Both the position numbers and the translations under genes were made by a program. A model generated the notes under the pieces. It searched no databases. It had not been told where the DNA came from and was given only the letters and a program-made list of their open reading frames with translations. A DNA stretch of 64,000 bases. It comes from Candidatus Kurthia intestinigallinarum. Lineage in GTDB: Bacteria > Bacillota > Bacilli > Bacillales_A > Planococcaceae. Below, piece after piece: positions 32,660-43,564 of the stretch (the first letter of the stretch is position 1; each line of letters opens with the position of its first letter). The stretch lies in contig NZ_JTFC01000026.1 of assembly GCF_003991225.1 (NCBI RefSeq), positions 62,001 through 126,000 of the forward strand, written 5' to 3'.

Positions 32660-34627
32660 CTAAACCTCTCCCTCTGCAATAAACTCATTTTCTAAAATAT
32701 TACTGTCTTCTTCCATACTGAAGTCAACATTGGATTCAATCCATTTACGACGGGGCTCTACTTTATCACCCATCAATGTCGAAACACCGCGTTCAGCGCG
32801 CTCTAAATCATTAATTGTTACACGAATTAATGTACGTGTTTCAGGATTCATTGTTGTATCCCATAATTGGTCAGCGTTCATCTCCCCTAACCCTTTATAG
32901 CGTTGTAGAATGTAGCCTTTCCCAACTTTTGCAATGGCACCATCTAAATCCTCATCTGTCCAAGCATATTCAATGACTTCTTTACGGCCACTACCTTTAG
33001 ATATTTTATATAAAGGTGGCAGTGCAATATATACTTTTCCTGCTTCAATAAGCGGGCGCATATAACGGAAGAAGAATGTTAATAATAGCACCTGAATATG
33101 CGCACCATCTGTATCGGCATCGGTCATAATGATTACTTTATCGTAAGCAGAATCTTCTACTTTAAAATCTGTACCAATCCCTGCTCCAATTGCATGAATA
33201 ATCGTCGCAATCTCTTCATTTTTTAAAATATCTTGCATTTTTGCTTTTTCAGTATTCACAACTTTCCCACGTAATGGCAAAATCGCTTGGAATGTACGGT
33301 CACGCCCCTGTTTCGCAGAACCACCCGCAGAATCCCCTTCGACTAAATACAATTCATTTTTCGACGCATTTTTTGATTGTGCAGGCGTTAATTTACCCGA
33401 CAAGATATTTGCTTGTTTTTTGTTTTTCTTGCCGTTACGCGCATCCTCACGTGCTTTACGCGCCGCTTCACGCACTTGTTGTGCACGAATTGCTTTACGA
33501 ACAAGTGATGCAGATAGATCTGCGTTTTCTTCTAAAATGTACATCAATTTTTGTTGAATCACACCATCGACTGCACCGCGTGCTTCACTTGTGCCTAATT
33601 TACCTTTTGTTTGGCCTTCAAATTGTAAAAGATTTTCAGGAATTCGCACCGAAATAATCGCTGCTAAGCCTTCTCGAATATCTGAACCATCTAAGTTTTT
33701 ATCTTTTTCTTTTAACAAACCAATTTTGCGAGCATAATCATTAAAGACGCGTGTCATCGCTGTTTTTGCACCGGTCTCATGTGTACCGCCATCGCGTGTA
33801 CGAACATTGTTGACAAATGACAGAATCGTTTCTGAATAGCCATCGTTAAATTGGAATGCAAACTCGACCTCAATTTCATCTTGAGTTCCTTCAATATAGT
33901 GAACGGGGTGTAATACGTCTTTATCTTCATTTAAATAAGATACGAAAGCTTCGATCCCATTATCATAGTGATATACTTCATGTTTTTCTGTTGCTTCTTC
34001 AATTAGTTCAATTTTTAAACCTTTTAGTAAAAAGGCAGATTCACGCAAACGCTCTGCTAAAATGTCGAAATTGAATTTTGTAACAGAGAAAATTTCTGGG
34101 TCTGGTTTGAAATGCACCATTGTCCCAGAATCTTTTGTTGAACCGATATGTTCTAATGTTGTAGCTGGCTTCCCGCCATTTTCAAAGCGCATATAATATT
34201 TTTCACCGTTACGATGAATTTCTAATTCCAATACACTTGATAAGGCATTTACAACAGATGAACCTACACCATGTAAACCACCACTTGTTTTATAGCCACC
34301 TTGACCAAATTTACCGCCGGCATGTAGCACCGTAAAAATAACTTCTGGTGTTGGTTTGCCAGTTTTGTGCATCCCTGTAGGTAAGCCACGTCCATGGTCA
34401 ATGACCGTAATCGATTGATCTTCATGAATTTTTACGATGATATGATTACCATATCCTGCTAATGCTTCATCGACTGCGTTATCGACAATTTCGTAAACAA
34501 GGTGATGTAGACCACGTCCATCCGTAGAACCGATATACATCCCTGGTCGTTTTCGAACCGCTTCTAATCCTTCTAATACTTGAATCGCATCTTCATTATA
34601 AGATGTCATTGTTTGTTTTGTTGTCAA
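32660..34627 (-). CDS. parE: DNA topoisomerase IV subunit B
   Basis: This is the ATPase subunit. I chose the TTG at 34627, about eight bases after AGGGGG; it gives 655 residues, the length of B. subtilis ParE, and the start [19 protein letters not shown] aligns with it. GHKL motifs are [10 protein letters not shown] and [15 protein letters not shown], and the Toprim domain has [14 protein letters not shown] and DADTDGAHI. It is transcribed with parC and divergent from plsY, as in B. subtilis (where yneT lies between; no such gene is present here). Confidence 0.95.
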   Translation of the reverse strand: MTTKQTMTSYNEDAIQVLEGLEAVRKRPGMYIGSTDGRGLHHLVYEIVDNAVDEALAGYGNHIIVKIHEDQSITVIDHGRGLPTGMHKTGKPTPEVIFTVLHAGGKFGQGGYKTSGGLHGVGSSVVNALSSVLELEIHRNGEKYYMRFENGGKPATTLEHIGSTKDSGTMVHFKPDPEIFSVTKFNFDILAERLRESAFLLKGLKIELIEEATEKHEVYHYDNGIEAFVSYLNEDKDVLHPVHYIEGTQDEIEVEFAFQFNDGYSETILSFVNNVRTRDGGTHETGAKTAMTRVFNDYARKIGLLKEKDKNLDGSDIREGLAAIISVRIPENLLQFEGQTKGKLGTSEARGAVDGVIQQKLMYILEENADLSASLVRKAIRAQQVREAARKAREDARNGKKNKKQANILSGKLTPAQSKNASKNELYLVEGDSAGGSAKQGRDRTFQAILPLRGKVVNTEKAKMQDILKNEEIATIIHAIGAGIGTDFKVEDSAYDKVIIMTDADTDGAHIQVLLLTFFFRYMRPLIEAGKVYIALPPLYKISKGSGRKEVIEYAWTDEDLDGAIAKVGKGYILQRYKGLGEMNADQLWDTTMNPETRTLIRVTINDLERAERGVSTLMGDKVEPRRKWIESNVDFSMEEDSNILENEFIAEGEV

Positions 34628-34871
34628 AAAAATTCCCCCTAGAGCAAACACCCGTTCGTATTTCCTTAGTTTAACACTCATTATATCACTGTCAACTGCT
34701 CACGTCACGAATTGACTCACGCATTATTGTACTACAAACGTTGAATTGAAAGCAAAATAAGAATAGAATATGAAAGACAAATGTTCAATTGTAACCTGTT
34801 TATCATATATGCTAAAATAATTAGTATATATTATTAGCACCTACTACTAAAATTTAAAAGGAGCTCTTTGC

Positions 34872-35474
34872 ATGAACTTATTTCTTGTCCTTATCTTAGC
34901 TTATTTATTGGGTTCTATTCCAACGGGCTTATGGATTGGCCGTGCATTTTTTAAAACAGATATCCGCGAACACGGCAGCGGTAATTTAGGCGCCACGAAT
35001 ACATTTCGTGTACTTGGAAAACCAGCTGGTTCTATTACGATGGTCATCGATATTTTAAAAGGAACAGCAGCTACGCTATTACCTACATTAAGTGTTTTTG
35101 CTGGTAGTGGTGTACCACCGTTAGTTGCAGGTCTTGTAGCCGTTGTCGGACATGTATTCCCGATTTTCGCAAAATTTCGCGGAGGTAAGGCGGTTGCTAC
35201 ATCAGCTGGCGTTCTTTTAGGCTATCACTGGCCCGTTTTCCTTTTAATTGTCCTTGCTTTCTTGGTATGCTTAAAAGTGTTCAAAATGGTTAGCCTTGCT
35301 TCGATGTTTGGTGGCGTTGTTGCCTTTGTTTATGCCGTTGTACATTTTTTCATGACAGACGATTGGCTATTATTATTAATCATTACGTTATTAGCTGGTT
35401 TTGTTATTTATCGTCATCGTTCAAATATTCAACGCATTAAAGCTGGCACCGAACCAAAAGTCACTTGGCTATAA
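34872..35474 (+). CDS. plsY: glycerol-3-phosphate acyltransferase (acyl-phosphate dependent)
   Basis: This 200-residue membrane enzyme acylates glycerol 3-phosphate from acyl-phosphate, starting phospholipid synthesis. Family motifs are GSIPTGLWIGR (14-24), HGSGNLGATNTFRVLG (35-50), and KFRGGKAVATSAG (about 107-119). About five transmembrane helices are seen. AAAGGAGCTCTTTGC precedes the ATG. It is followed 19 bases later by the YneR-like gene, as in the B. subtilis yneS-yneR pair. Confidence 0.96.
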   Translation: MNLFLVLILAYLLGSIPTGLWIGRAFFKTDIREHGSGNLGATNTFRVLGKPAGSITMVIDILKGTAATLLPTLSVFAGSGVPPLVAGLVAVVGHVFPIFAKFRGGKAVATSAGVLLGYHWPVFLLIVLAFLVCLKVFKMVSLASMFGGVVAFVYAVVHFFMTDDWLLLLIITLLAGFVIYRHRSNIQRIKAGTEPKVTWL

Positions 35475-35493
35475 CAAAGGAGTGTTTTCCATC

Positions 35494-35787
35494 ATGAAAA
35501 TTGTTATTTCAAACGCTGCATTAAATTGGTTCAAAGAAGAAATGGATGCCGAGCCTTCAAGCTCGATTAAGTTTTTCGCGCGCTATGGCGGATCGAATCC
35601 ATTTCATGAAGGCTATTCAATTGGTGTCACATTTGATGATCCGATTGAAGAAGCTGTCATAAATGATGTAGATGGTATTCATTTCTTTATCGAAAACGAT
35701 GATTTATGGTTTTTTAATGACCACGATTTACATGTTGATGTAAACACTGAATTAGAAGAGTTAACGTATGACTATGTAAAACCATAG
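35494..35787 (+). CDS. HesB/IscA-like protein of the YneR type
   Basis: This 97-residue protein starts at ATG 35494 after AAAGGAGTG. It has the core-domain fold pattern of YneR: ISNAALNWFKEEM, then FFARYGGSNPFHEGYSIGVTFDDP and a C-terminal acidic sheet. Unlike IscA-type iron-sulfur carriers it contains no cysteine at all, so cluster binding through Cys is excluded. The neighbour plsY supports the YneR assignment. Function is unknown. Confidence 0.75.
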   Translation: MKIVISNAALNWFKEEMDAEPSSSIKFFARYGGSNPFHEGYSIGVTFDDPIEEAVINDVDGIHFFIENDDLWFFNDHDLHVDVNTELEELTYDYVKP

Positions 35788-35801
35788 CATCTTCTCTACA
35801 T

Positions 35802-35942
35802 AAAAAGAGACTTTGACATACGTGTAAAAATGACCACTTCTAGGAGTATAAGAAAAACCGGAATCGCGCAGTAGTGCGGTTCCGGTTTTTTGTTGTGAAC
35901 GCTTAAAAAAAATGGGGCGTTTTTTGTTCCGGCCCTTTTTTA
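35802..35942 (+). repeat. dispersed hairpin repeat, copy 2
   Basis: It begins AAAAAGAGACTTTGACATA, has the core hairpin AAAACCGGAATCGCGC/GTGCGGTTCCGGTTTT, then TTGTTGTGAACGCT, and ends in a second GTTCCGGCCCTTTTTT segment. It lies between convergent genes and can terminate both. Confidence 0.8.
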
Positions 35943-35954
35943 CTATGTAAGCAT

Positions 35955-36380
35955 TTAAGCTTGTTGTTCCGCAATTTCAATATATTTATTGAACCATTCT
36001 TCATTTATTTTTTTAAATGATACAGGACGGAAATTTTCTTTTTTCACAATAATATGCTCTGTTGTCGCTGTCGCAGCTACGGTACCATCTTCATGTAGTA
36101 CTTCGTAAGCGTAGACTGTTCGCAATTTATCTTGTGATTTTACCCATGTTTTAACAAAAGCCGGCTCCCCATAGCGAAGGGCTGCTTTATAGTTAATATT
36201 GACGTTCATAACTGGTGATACATAGCCTTTTTCTTCTACTTCAATGAAAGAATATCCAAGATCCGTAATGAGTTGTGAACGTCCTAATTCAAGCCACACG
36301 ACGTAATTGGCATGATAAACGACACCCATTTGGTCTGTTTCTGCATAGCGAATTTCGATTTCCTTTATACTTGTAAACAT
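35955..36380 (-). CDS. acyl-CoA thioesterase (4HBT, YbgC/YneP-like)
   Basis: This 141-residue hot-dog-fold enzyme hydrolyses acyl-CoA thioesters. The 4HBT signature RYAETDQMGVVYHANYVVW (11-29) has the conserved Asp16 and Asn25. GAGGTGACC precedes the ATG. Its place between the YneR-like gene and aconitase matches yneP of B. subtilis. The substrate is not known. Confidence 0.88.
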   Translation of the reverse strand: MFTSIKEIEIRYAETDQMGVVYHANYVVWLELGRSQLITDLGYSFIEVEEKGYVSPVMNVNINYKAALRYGEPAFVKTWVKSQDKLRTVYAYEVLHEDGTVAATATTEHIIVKKENFRPVSFKKINEEWFNKYIEIAEQQA

Positions 36381-36437
36381 AATTGGTCACCTCAGCACCC
36401 ATTATGACGCAGTTACCAGCAAAAGAAAAGACTTGAA

Positions 36438-37007
36438 TTAACGCGCTGCGGCTTCTTTGGCAACAAGTAAGCCAACGTATTTATTTTTCTTCCATATGCT
36501 TGACCACTGACTGTTAGGAACTGGCTGATTGCCGTCATATGGCGCAATTTCAATCGTAATACCAGGTTTTCCAGTCGTCGCCACAAACCAATCCTGTCCA
36601 GCGCCAGAACCATTTACAACGCCTGTAGTGTTGTCTGGGCGATATCCTGTCATTTGTTGAATCTGCGTCACGAGTGGTTGATGCTGTGCTAATTGCGTCG
36701 TATTTTGTTTGTATTTCTAGTACAATATTTCCCCTGATGAATGATAGGCAATATAGGTTTTAAAATTATGCGCTTTCACAAACTTCACCATGGCTTTTGT
36801 TTCAGGCTCTGACACAGCATTCGGGCCTTTATAAAACTGGTAAGAGCGTGCTCTAGGTGTTGTAGACGTTTGCTTCCATACAACATTGTAGTTACGATTC
36901 AAATCTACACCACAAATATTCGCTTTATAGCGCGCAAAGTTTTTACTATTGCCATTATAGGCTAACACTTTTGCGCGTTTTTCAGCTGATACCCTGCTTA
37001 ATTGTTT
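36438..37007 (-). pseudogene. broken M14 zinc carboxypeptidase (3' remnant with an in-frame stop)
   Basis: Two open segments (36717-37007 and 36438-36716) lie in one frame, separated only by a TAG at 36717-36719, probably from a Trp or Tyr codon. The first has GVDLNRNYNVVWK, a PKGPNAVSEPET-like YKGPNAVSEPETKAMV and YIAYHSSGEILY; the second has TGKPGITIEIAPYDG, holding the family's catalytic Glu. These match the second half of carboxypeptidase A/T-type (gamma-D-glutamyl) peptidases. The 5' half, including the HxxE zinc motif, is missing, and the frame closes upstream with a TAA at 37008. Confidence 0.85.
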
Positions 37008-37010
37008 TTA

Positions 37011-37077
37011 TAGGTTATTTTTTATTTTATATAGACTAGCGAGTTATTATTTTTTATAAAAATTATATAAAAAAAGA
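37011..37077. repeat. AT-rich repeat with ACTAGCGAG core, copy B
   Basis: The stretch reads TTTTTTATTTTATATAG then ACTAGCGAG and an AT-rich tail, about 80 per cent like copy A at 23811-23880 by eye. It lies between the aconitase terminator and the broken carboxypeptidase, at the point where the pseudogene is truncated. Confidence 0.5.
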
Positions 37078-37105
37078 AGATAAGGTTTGCACCTTATCTT
37101 CTTAC
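37069..37105 (-). terminator. terminator of aconitase
   Basis: On the minus strand AAGAAGATAAGGTG and CCTTATCTTCTT arms are followed by seven Ts. Confidence 0.9.
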
Positions 37106-37121
37106 AAGCATACGCTTTAAA

Positions 37122-39830
37122 TTATTTGTTTTCAGCTAATTTGTTACGTAATACCATTTGTAGGATACCGCCGTTACGGTAGTAATCTACTTCCACTTCT
37201 GAGTCAAAACGAGCTAATACGTCGAATTTAACTTCAGAACCGTCAGCTTTAGTAGCTGTTACAGTTAAGATATCGCGAGGTTTAACGCCTTCAGCGATGT
37301 TTACTGCGAATGTTTCGTCACCTTTTAAGCCTAGTGATTCAGCGTTGTCACCATTTAAGAATTGTAATGGAAGAACACCCATGAATACTAAGTTAGAACG
37401 GTGAATACGTTCGTATGATTCAGCGATAACTGTTTTAACGCCTAGTAAGTTAGTACCTTTGGCAGCCCAGTCACGAGATGAACCCATACCGTAGTCTTTA
37501 CCAGCTAATACTACTAAACCAGTGTTTGTTTCAGCATATTTCATTGCAGCATCGTAAATGTACTCAACATCACCTGTTGGCCAGTAAGTAGTGAAACCAC
37601 CTTCTGTACCTGGAGCGATTTGGTTACGGATACGGATGTTTGCGAATGTACCACGCATCATAACTTCGTGGTTACCACGACGAGAACCGTAAGAGTTGAA
37701 GTTACGGATTTCAACACCGTTTTCAATCAGGTATTTACCTGCTGGTGTTTCTTTACCAATTGCACCTGCTGGTGAAATATGGTCAGTTGTGATAGAGTCA
37801 CCAAACTTAGCTAATACGCGTAAACCAGAAAGTGTTTCGATATCTTCTGGAGTAGCAGATAAGTTTTGGAAGAATGGTGGGTTTTGGATATAAGTTGATT
37901 TAGTATCGAACTCATATAAAGTGTCAGTTGAAGTTTCGATTGCGTTCCAAGCTTCGTTAGCAGTGAATACAGTTTCATATTCTTTTTGGAATAGGTCACG
38001 AGTTACAACTTGGTTTAATACAGCGTTGATTTCATCAGTTGTAGGCCAGATATCATCGAAGAATACATCGTTGCCATCTTTGTCTTTACCGAATGAATCT
38101 TCACGTAGGTCGATATCAACTGTACCAGCTAATGCGTAAGCTACAACTAATGGAGGAGCAGCTAAGTAGTTAGCTTTTACAAGTGGGTGAACACGGCCTT
38201 CGAAGTTACGGTTACCAGAAAGTACTGAAGTTACGAATAAATCATTTGATTTGATTGCATCTTCGATTTCTGGAAGTAATGGACCTGAGTTACCGATACA
38301 TGTAGTACAGCCGTAACCTACAGTGTTGAAACCTAATTGATCTAGGTATTCAGTTAAACCAGAATCATTTAGGTAACCAGTTACAACTTTTGAACCTGGT
38401 GCTAATGAAGTTTTAACCCATTTAGGAACAGTTAAGCCTTTTTCAACCGCTTTTTTAGCTACAAGACCAGCAGCGATTAAAACGTATGGGTTAGAAGTAT
38501 TTGTACAAGAAGTGATTGCAGCGATTGCTACAGCACCTGCAGGGATTTCAACATCGCCTTCAGCGAATTTAGCTGTAGAAGATTTAGTGAATTCTTCTTC
38601 AGTTAAGCCGAAACCTTGTACGCCTGATGGAGCTACAACTACTTCGTGGTAGCGTTTTTTCATGTTTGATAATGGAATTAAATCTTGTGGACGTTTAGGA
38701 CCAGAAAGATTTGGTTCGATAGCATTTAAATCGATTTCTACTACTGAAGTGTAGTTAGGTTCTAAAGTTGGATCGAAGAACATGTTGTTCGCTTTTAAGT
38801 AAGCTTCTACAACAGCGATGTGTTCTTCGTCACGACCTGTTAAACGCATGTAGTTTAATGATTCTTCATCGATTGCGAAGAAACCACAAGTAGCACCGTA
38901 TTCAGGAGCCATGTTTGAAATTGTAGCACGGTCAGCTAATGGAAGACCTACAACGCCAGGACCGAAGAACTCAACAAATTTGTTAACTACGCCTTTTTTA
39001 CGTAATTCTTGAGTTACTTTAAGTGCTAAGTCAGTTGCAGTTGTGCCTGAAGGTAATTTACCTGATAATTTTACACCGATTACTTCTGGAACTGGGAAGT
39101 AAGAAGGTTGTCCTAACATACCAGCTTCAGCTTCGATACCACCAACGCCCCATCCAAGAACGCCGATACCATTGATCATTGTTGTATGAGAGTCAGTACC
39201 TACTACTGAGTCAGGGAATGTTTCGAATGTACCGTCAGCGTTTTCGTTAACGTGTACTACTGGAGCTAAATACTCTAAGTTTACTTGGTGAACGATACCA
39301 GTTGCTGGTGGTACTGCACGGAAGTTGTTGTAAGCAGTTTGAGCCCATTTTAAGAAGTTGTAACGTTCAGCGTTACGTTCGAATTCAAGGTCCATGTTTG
39401 CTTTAAGTGCACCAGCGTTACCGTATTTATCAACTTGTACAGAGTGGTCAATTACTAAATCAACTGGGATTGCAGGGTTGATTTCGTCTGGGTTACCACC
39501 CATGTCTTTCATTGCTGTACGTAGAGAAGTTAAATCTACTACTACTGGTACACCAGTGAAATCTTGTAATACTACGCGAGATGGTTTGAATGGTACTTCA
39601 CCAGTTGTGTCTGCTTCTTTTGTACCCCATTTTGCTAAGTTATCTACGTGCTCTTCTTTGATTACGTAGTTGTCATATTGACGTAATACTGATTCAAGTA
39701 ATACTTTGATTGAGTAAGGTAAGTTAGATACTTTTGCTACGCCTGCTTCTTCAATCGCGTTAAGGTTATAATAGTTGTACGTTTTACCATTAACTTCGAA
39801 AGATGCGCGGCTGTTGTGTAAGTTTGCCAT
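37122..39830 (-). CDS. acnA: aconitate hydratase
   Basis: This 902-residue [4Fe-4S] enzyme of the TCA cycle converts citrate to isocitrate (citB in B. subtilis). Cluster cysteines are visible in [11 protein letters not shown] (near 438) and [13 protein letters not shown] (near 504-507). [23 protein letters not shown] and [16 protein letters not shown] are further family signatures. Codon use is markedly biased toward preferred codons, as in highly expressed genes. GAGGGGGACC precedes the ATG. It may act as an RNA-binding regulator when its cluster is lost, as known for the family. Confidence 0.97.
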   Translation of the reverse strand: MANLHNSRASFEVNGKTYNYYNLNAIEEAGVAKVSNLPYSIKVLLESVLRQYDNYVIKEEHVDNLAKWGTKEADTTGEVPFKPSRVVLQDFTGVPVVVDLTSLRTAMKDMGGNPDEINPAIPVDLVIDHSVQVDKYGNAGALKANMDLEFERNAERYNFLKWAQTAYNNFRAVPPATGIVHQVNLEYLAPVVHVNENADGTFETFPDSVVGTDSHTTMINGIGVLGWGVGGIEAEAGMLGQPSYFPVPEVIGVKLSGKLPSGTTATDLALKVTQELRKKGVVNKFVEFFGPGVVGLPLADRATISNMAPEYGATCGFFAIDEESLNYMRLTGRDEEHIAVVEAYLKANNMFFDPTLEPNYTSVVEIDLNAIEPNLSGPKRPQDLIPLSNMKKRYHEVVVAPSGVQGFGLTEEEFTKSSTAKFAEGDVEIPAGAVAIAAITSCTNTSNPYVLIAAGLVAKKAVEKGLTVPKWVKTSLAPGSKVVTGYLNDSGLTEYLDQLGFNTVGYGCTTCIGNSGPLLPEIEDAIKSNDLFVTSVLSGNRNFEGRVHPLVKANYLAAPPLVVAYALAGTVDIDLREDSFGKDKDGNDVFFDDIWPTTDEINAVLNQVVTRDLFQKEYETVFTANEAWNAIETSTDTLYEFDTKSTYIQNPPFFQNLSATPEDIETLSGLRVLAKFGDSITTDHISPAGAIGKETPAGKYLIENGVEIRNFNSYGSRRGNHEVMMRGTFANIRIRNQIAPGTEGGFTTYWPTGDVEYIYDAAMKYAETNTGLVVLAGKDYGMGSSRDWAAKGTNLLGVKTVIAESYERIHRSNLVFMGVLPLQFLNGDNAESLGLKGDETFAVNIAEGVKPRDILTVTATKADGSEVKFDVLARFDSEVEVDYYRNGGILQMVLRNKLAENK

Positions 39831-39954
39831 TATTGATGGTCCCCCTCTAATATGTTCATAATGAAAAGGTTACAAATTTTGTACTACTTTTCTCCAAAAC
39901 CAATGATACCGAACGACAGCACATAAGTAAATAAAATTATTTTTATGCGTTGTG

Positions 39955-39969
39955 ATAAGTTTTATTTAT
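39955..39969. promoter_or_regulatory. possible CcpC-type dyad upstream of aconitase
   Basis: ATAAGTTTTATTTAT fits the ATAA-N7-TTAT dyad known for CcpC control of citB. It lies about 130 bases upstream of acnA. The region is AT-rich and no ccpC is in the window, so chance is possible. Confidence 0.3.
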
Positions 39970-39976
39970 GACCTTG

Positions 39977-40369
39977 TTAGTGGATGAAGCGTTTCCGTTC
40001 ATTTTCTGATGGGATTTTGCATGTTTTACTAACTTTCGATAAGGAATATCTATTTTTCGCAACAATATCATACATCTGGTTACTGAATGCTTTAGGAATG
40101 TATTTTCCAAAATGCATAAAATGATATGGCTTTTTCAAATAACGCGCAACGAAAAAGATTGCCTGTGACTTTGTATAAATGACATTTTGATGCTTGACAA
40201 CGACTGTATTTAAATCCTTTACGAGCACTCCCGGTAATTCCTGTGCCGCTAATTCGCCTTGTAGCGGTGCAAATAGAAAACTTTCACTAGTTTCATGGTC
40301 TAAAATAAACTGAACAGCGGAAGAACAAAATCCACAGTCACCATCATAAAATAAAATTGGTCTACTCAT
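39977..40369 (-). CDS. DCC-family thiol-disulfide oxidoreductase-like protein (DUF393)
   Basis: This 130-residue protein has the DUF393 signature FYDGDCGFCSSAVQFIL with Cys12 and Cys15 in a DxxCxxC setting near the N-terminus. B. subtilis YuxK is of the same family. It continues with VARYLKKPYHFMHFGKYIPK in the middle. A redox role is inferred from the motif only. It is upstream of, and on the same strand as, acnA. Confidence 0.82.
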   Translation of the reverse strand: MSRPILFYDGDCGFCSSAVQFILDHETSESFLFAPLQGELAAQELPGVLVKDLNTVVVKHQNVIYTKSQAIFFVARYLKKPYHFMHFGKYIPKAFSNQMYDIVAKNRYSLSKVSKTCKIPSENERKRFIH

Positions 40370-40492
40370 TCATGCTGCCTTCCTTCAATATTATGGCCTC
40401 TAAAACACTCGTTTGACTGATTTTTACTACATAAGTAGTGAATTTTCAAAATTTACGAGCATTTTATCCACTTTCATTATACGAAATTATAC

Positions 40493-40537
40493 AAAAAAAA
40501 TCCACCTTCCTTCTATTATAATAGAAGGGAAGATGGA
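40493..40537 (-). terminator. terminator of the lut operon
   Basis: On the minus strand CCATCTTCC.TTCTATTAT and ATAATAGAAGGAAGGTGG arms are followed by eight Ts. Confidence 0.88.
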
Positions 40538-40542
40538 AAACG

Positions 40543-41247
40543 TTAACAATCTGTTAACACAATATAGGTCGCTTCTACTGGTCCATGAACCCCAACGACT
40601 AGTTTCATTTCAATATCCGCTGAATTACTAGGACCTGAAACATAATCGATAGCATGTGGTAATAACTCACCACGATCTACACGTTGCTGAATTGCTTGGG
40701 ATGCTTGTGTCATACGTGGTAGTAATGAGCTTTGTGGAATAATGGCGACAAATGCATGTGGTAATAAGCCAACCGCTTTCCCGGCCCCGTCTGCTGAATA
40801 CAACACAACCGTTCCCGATTCCGCTAACGCATATTCACTAAATACGAGGCCAATACGCGCAGCATTTGCTTCTGCAAAATTTTCTTCACGCGTTTTTTGA
40901 TTACTCCATGTATACACCGCCGTATTTTGCGCTGGCAATATTGTGGTGAATAACGGCGTTAAGGCATACTCTGCAAAGCGTGGATCATCCCAGACAGACA
41001 ACGGACCACCGTATTTGTTGACAACTTGCGCCACCGCTTCGGATAAATTTTCGCGTGTTGTTTCCATAACATCTGTATGAATGCGTGTGCACTGCTCTTT
41101 AAATGCCACGAGTAATTCCGCATTATTCATTGGCGTATAATGTTGCTCCTGTGGTCGATGTTGCCAGTTACGCGCTGGTTTTTTTGTCGTATTGACATCA
41201 CGCTGTAGTCGAGAGGCAAGTGTTGCTAAAAATTGTGTTTTTTCCAT
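40543..41247 (-). CDS. lutC: lactate utilization protein C
   Basis: This 234-residue protein belongs to the LUD/YkgG domain family: YALAESGTVVLYS, LLPHAFVAIIPQSSLL and YVSGPSNSADIEMKLVVGVHGP match the typical nucleotide-pocket and C-terminal motifs. With LutA and LutB it forms the iron-sulfur complex that oxidises L-lactate to pyruvate. Its start overlaps the lutB stop by one base. Confidence 0.93.
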   Translation of the reverse strand: MEKTQFLATLASRLQRDVNTTKKPARNWQHRPQEQHYTPMNNAELLVAFKEQCTRIHTDVMETTRENLSEAVAQVVNKYGGPLSVWDDPRFAEYALTPLFTTILPAQNTAVYTWSNQKTREENFAEANAARIGLVFSEYALAESGTVVLYSADGAGKAVGLLPHAFVAIIPQSSLLPRMTQASQAIQQRVDRGELLPHAIDYVSGPSNSADIEMKLVVGVHGPVEATYIVLTDC

Positions 41248-42677
41248 TATGCTTTCCCACCTTTATCACGTTTATCAAACCAATCACGTAAACTTTCCCT
41301 TTTAGGCGCTGGAAAGTCCCGTATATCCGTCCAAGCTTTTAATGGTCCCGGTCCTTTTGAAATCATATCATCTTTTGCAAATGGGCGAATGGCCGTTGCC
41401 GCAACTTTTGTGCCGAGACGATATAGTGGCGAACGCGAGGCACCAAATTCAAATAATTTCATCATCGCACCTTCCGCTACTGGCGCACGTCCTTCTTCTT
41501 CGACAATAACTTGGCGATGCTTTAATAATAATTCATGTAACGGAATTTTCACCGGACATACATCGGTACATGCACCACATAGGCTAGAGGCATAAGGTAA
41601 TTCTTTATAATCATCATAGCCTGCTAATAATGGTGTCAGTACCGCACCAATCGGCCCTGAATAAATCGAATTGTACGAATGCCCGCCGATATGACGATAC
41701 ACCGGACAAGTATTAACACATGCACCACAGCGAATACATTGCAGCACCTCTTCAAAGTCTCCACCTAAAATCGATGAACGACCATTATCCAATACAACGA
41801 GGTGGAATTCCTCAGGACCATCTACTTCATCGCGATGCTTTGGCCCTGTGACAATATTGACATAGCTCGATAATTTTTGCCCAACTGCACTACGTGTTAA
41901 CATACTTACTAATACATCGAGCTCCTCCATCGACGGCACAAGACGCTCCATCCCCATGACTGCAATATGCGTTTTTGGAATCGTTGTGACAAGGCCGCCA
42001 TTGCCTTCATTCGTAACTAAACAAATCGAGCCGCTATCTGCAACAGCAAAATTACAGCCCGTCACCCCTAAATCTGCCGTTAAAAATTCATCCCGTAAAA
42101 TACCGCGCACATAGCGTGCTAGTTCGCCCGCTTCGGATGTATTTTGTGGGTCATAGCCCAACTTTTCAACGAATACCTCTTTAATTTGGTCTTTATTTTT
42201 ATGCAATGACGGTGCAACAATATGTGATGGCTTATCGCCTTCTAATTGAAGAATATACTCCCCTAAATCCGTTTCAAGCACTTGGCAACCCTCTGCCTCT
42301 AATGCCTCATTTAAGCTAATTTCTTCGGTAACCATTGATTTTGATTTCACAATTTTTTTGGCGTTTTTTTGGCGTACGACCTTACGAATATACGCATTGG
42401 CGTCTTCTGCATCGCGAGCAAAATGTACATGACCACCTGCTTTTTCGACATTGCTTGCAAGCTCGTGTAAATAGTAATCTAAGTTTTCTAGCACATGCTG
42501 GCGAATTTCCTGCGCATGGTTTCGCCACTCTTCCCAGTCACCTAATTCCTCCACAGCATCTAGGCGCTTTGTATACAAATGATTTTGTGCAGATGCAACA
42601 GCACCTCGCATAAAATCATTTTGTAAATTTTCTTCTACATTATCATTAAATTTATGTTGGTTAAATTGAATCGCCAT
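41247..42677 (-). CDS. lutB: lactate utilization iron-sulfur protein B
   Basis: This 476-residue protein has an N-terminal LUD domain (with [22 protein letters not shown] near 205) and two ferredoxin-like [4Fe-4S] clusters, [16 protein letters not shown] near 310 and [14 protein letters not shown] near 360. It is the electron-transfer core of the LutABC L-lactate oxidation complex. GAGGGGG precedes the ATG. It is translationally linked with lutC. Confidence 0.95.
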   Translation of the reverse strand: MAIQFNQHKFNDNVEENLQNDFMRGAVASAQNHLYTKRLDAVEELGDWEEWRNHAQEIRQHVLENLDYYLHELASNVEKAGGHVHFARDAEDANAYIRKVVRQKNAKKIVKSKSMVTEEISLNEALEAEGCQVLETDLGEYILQLEGDKPSHIVAPSLHKNKDQIKEVFVEKLGYDPQNTSEAGELARYVRGILRDEFLTADLGVTGCNFAVADSGSICLVTNEGNGGLVTTIPKTHIAVMGMERLVPSMEELDVLVSMLTRSAVGQKLSSYVNIVTGPKHRDEVDGPEEFHLVVLDNGRSSILGGDFEEVLQCIRCGACVNTCPVYRHIGGHSYNSIYSGPIGAVLTPLLAGYDDYKELPYASSLCGACTDVCPVKIPLHELLLKHRQVIVEEEGRAPVAEGAMMKLFEFGASRSPLYRLGTKVAATAIRPFAKDDMISKGPGPLKAWTDIRDFPAPKRESLRDWFDKRDKGGKA

Positions 42678-42680
42678 TCG

Positions 42681-43406
42681 CTACACCCCCTCATGCTGCG
42701 TTAAAACTTCCGCAATATGCATCGTTGTCATTTTTTCACCACGACGATGCATACGCCCATTAATATTCATCATGCATCCTCCATCTGAGGCAATTAAATA
42801 GTCTGCATCGGTTTGCAGTGCACAATCTACTTTTTCATCGACCATTTGCTCTGAAATGTCGCCCATTTTCACAGAGAATGTGCCACCAAAACCACAGCAA
42901 TTATGCGCATTCGGCAGTTCTACAAGCTCTAGCCCTTTGACATGCTGTAATAAAATACGTGGCTCATCTTTGACGCCGAGTAAACGCGTCATATGACAAG
43001 ATGAATGATACGTCACGCGATGGGGAAAACTAGCTCCTACATCGGTTACGCCCAATACGTTGACTAAAAATTCTGTTAATTCATGCGTTTTATCAGCTAC
43101 AAGCTGTGCTTTCTTTGCATAAATGGGATCATCCGCAAAAATATGCGGGTATTCCTTAAACATCGTTGCGCATGAGCCAGATGGTGTCACAATACATTCT
43201 TCATGTAAAAATGTATCAATCATATGGCGCATCGGTTCCTTAGCATCTTTTACATACCCAGAATTATATGCTGGCTGCCCACAGCAAACCTGCCCTTTTG
43301 GAAAGGTCACCTCACACCCAAGTGACTCGAGTAATTGTACCGTTGCTTTCCCTACATTTGTTTGAAATACATCGACTAAACATGTCGCAAATAATGCCAC
43401 TTTCAT
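42681..43406 (-). CDS. lutA: lactate utilization protein A
   Basis: This 241-residue protein starts at ATG 43406 (GAGGGGG nine bases upstream). It carries two CCG domains, with [11 protein letters not shown] near residue 41 and [12 protein letters not shown] near 170, that ligate an Fe-S centre as in GlcF and HdrB subunits. It is the first gene of lutABC, for aerobic growth on L-lactate. No adjacent lutR regulator or lactate permease is present. Confidence 0.94.
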   Translation of the reverse strand: MKVALFATCLVDVFQTNVGKATVQLLESLGCEVTFPKGQVCCGQPAYNSGYVKDAKEPMRHMIDTFLHEECIVTPSGSCATMFKEYPHIFADDPIYAKKAQLVADKTHELTEFLVNVLGVTDVGASFPHRVTYHSSCHMTRLLGVKDEPRILLQHVKGLELVELPNAHNCCGFGGTFSVKMGDISEQMVDEKVDCALQTDADYLIASDGGCMMNINGRMHRRGEKMTTMHIAEVLTQHEGV

Positions 43407-43528
43407 CAAACATTCCCCCTCAAAAATGGATAATTGGCTATATGACTAAGTATAACGCTGTCAATCATTGGAATACTTACTATTCCAAAAAAGAATAGTT
43501 CTTATCGTTATGCCTACTTTTCGGAATA

Positions 43529-43564
43529 CAAAAAGCAGGAAACGCTTTTTACGTTTCCTGCTTC
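43529..43564 (-). terminator. terminator of the 233-residue gene
   Basis: On the minus strand AAGCAGGAAACGT and GCGTTTCCTGCTT arms are followed by five Ts, upstream of the lut promoter region. Confidence 0.85.

Noticed and set aside
39901-39969. Additional ATAA/TTAT half-sites as CcpC boxes
   Set aside because: The region is so AT-rich that matches arise by chance; only the one exact ATAA-N7-TTAT dyad was kept, at low confidence.
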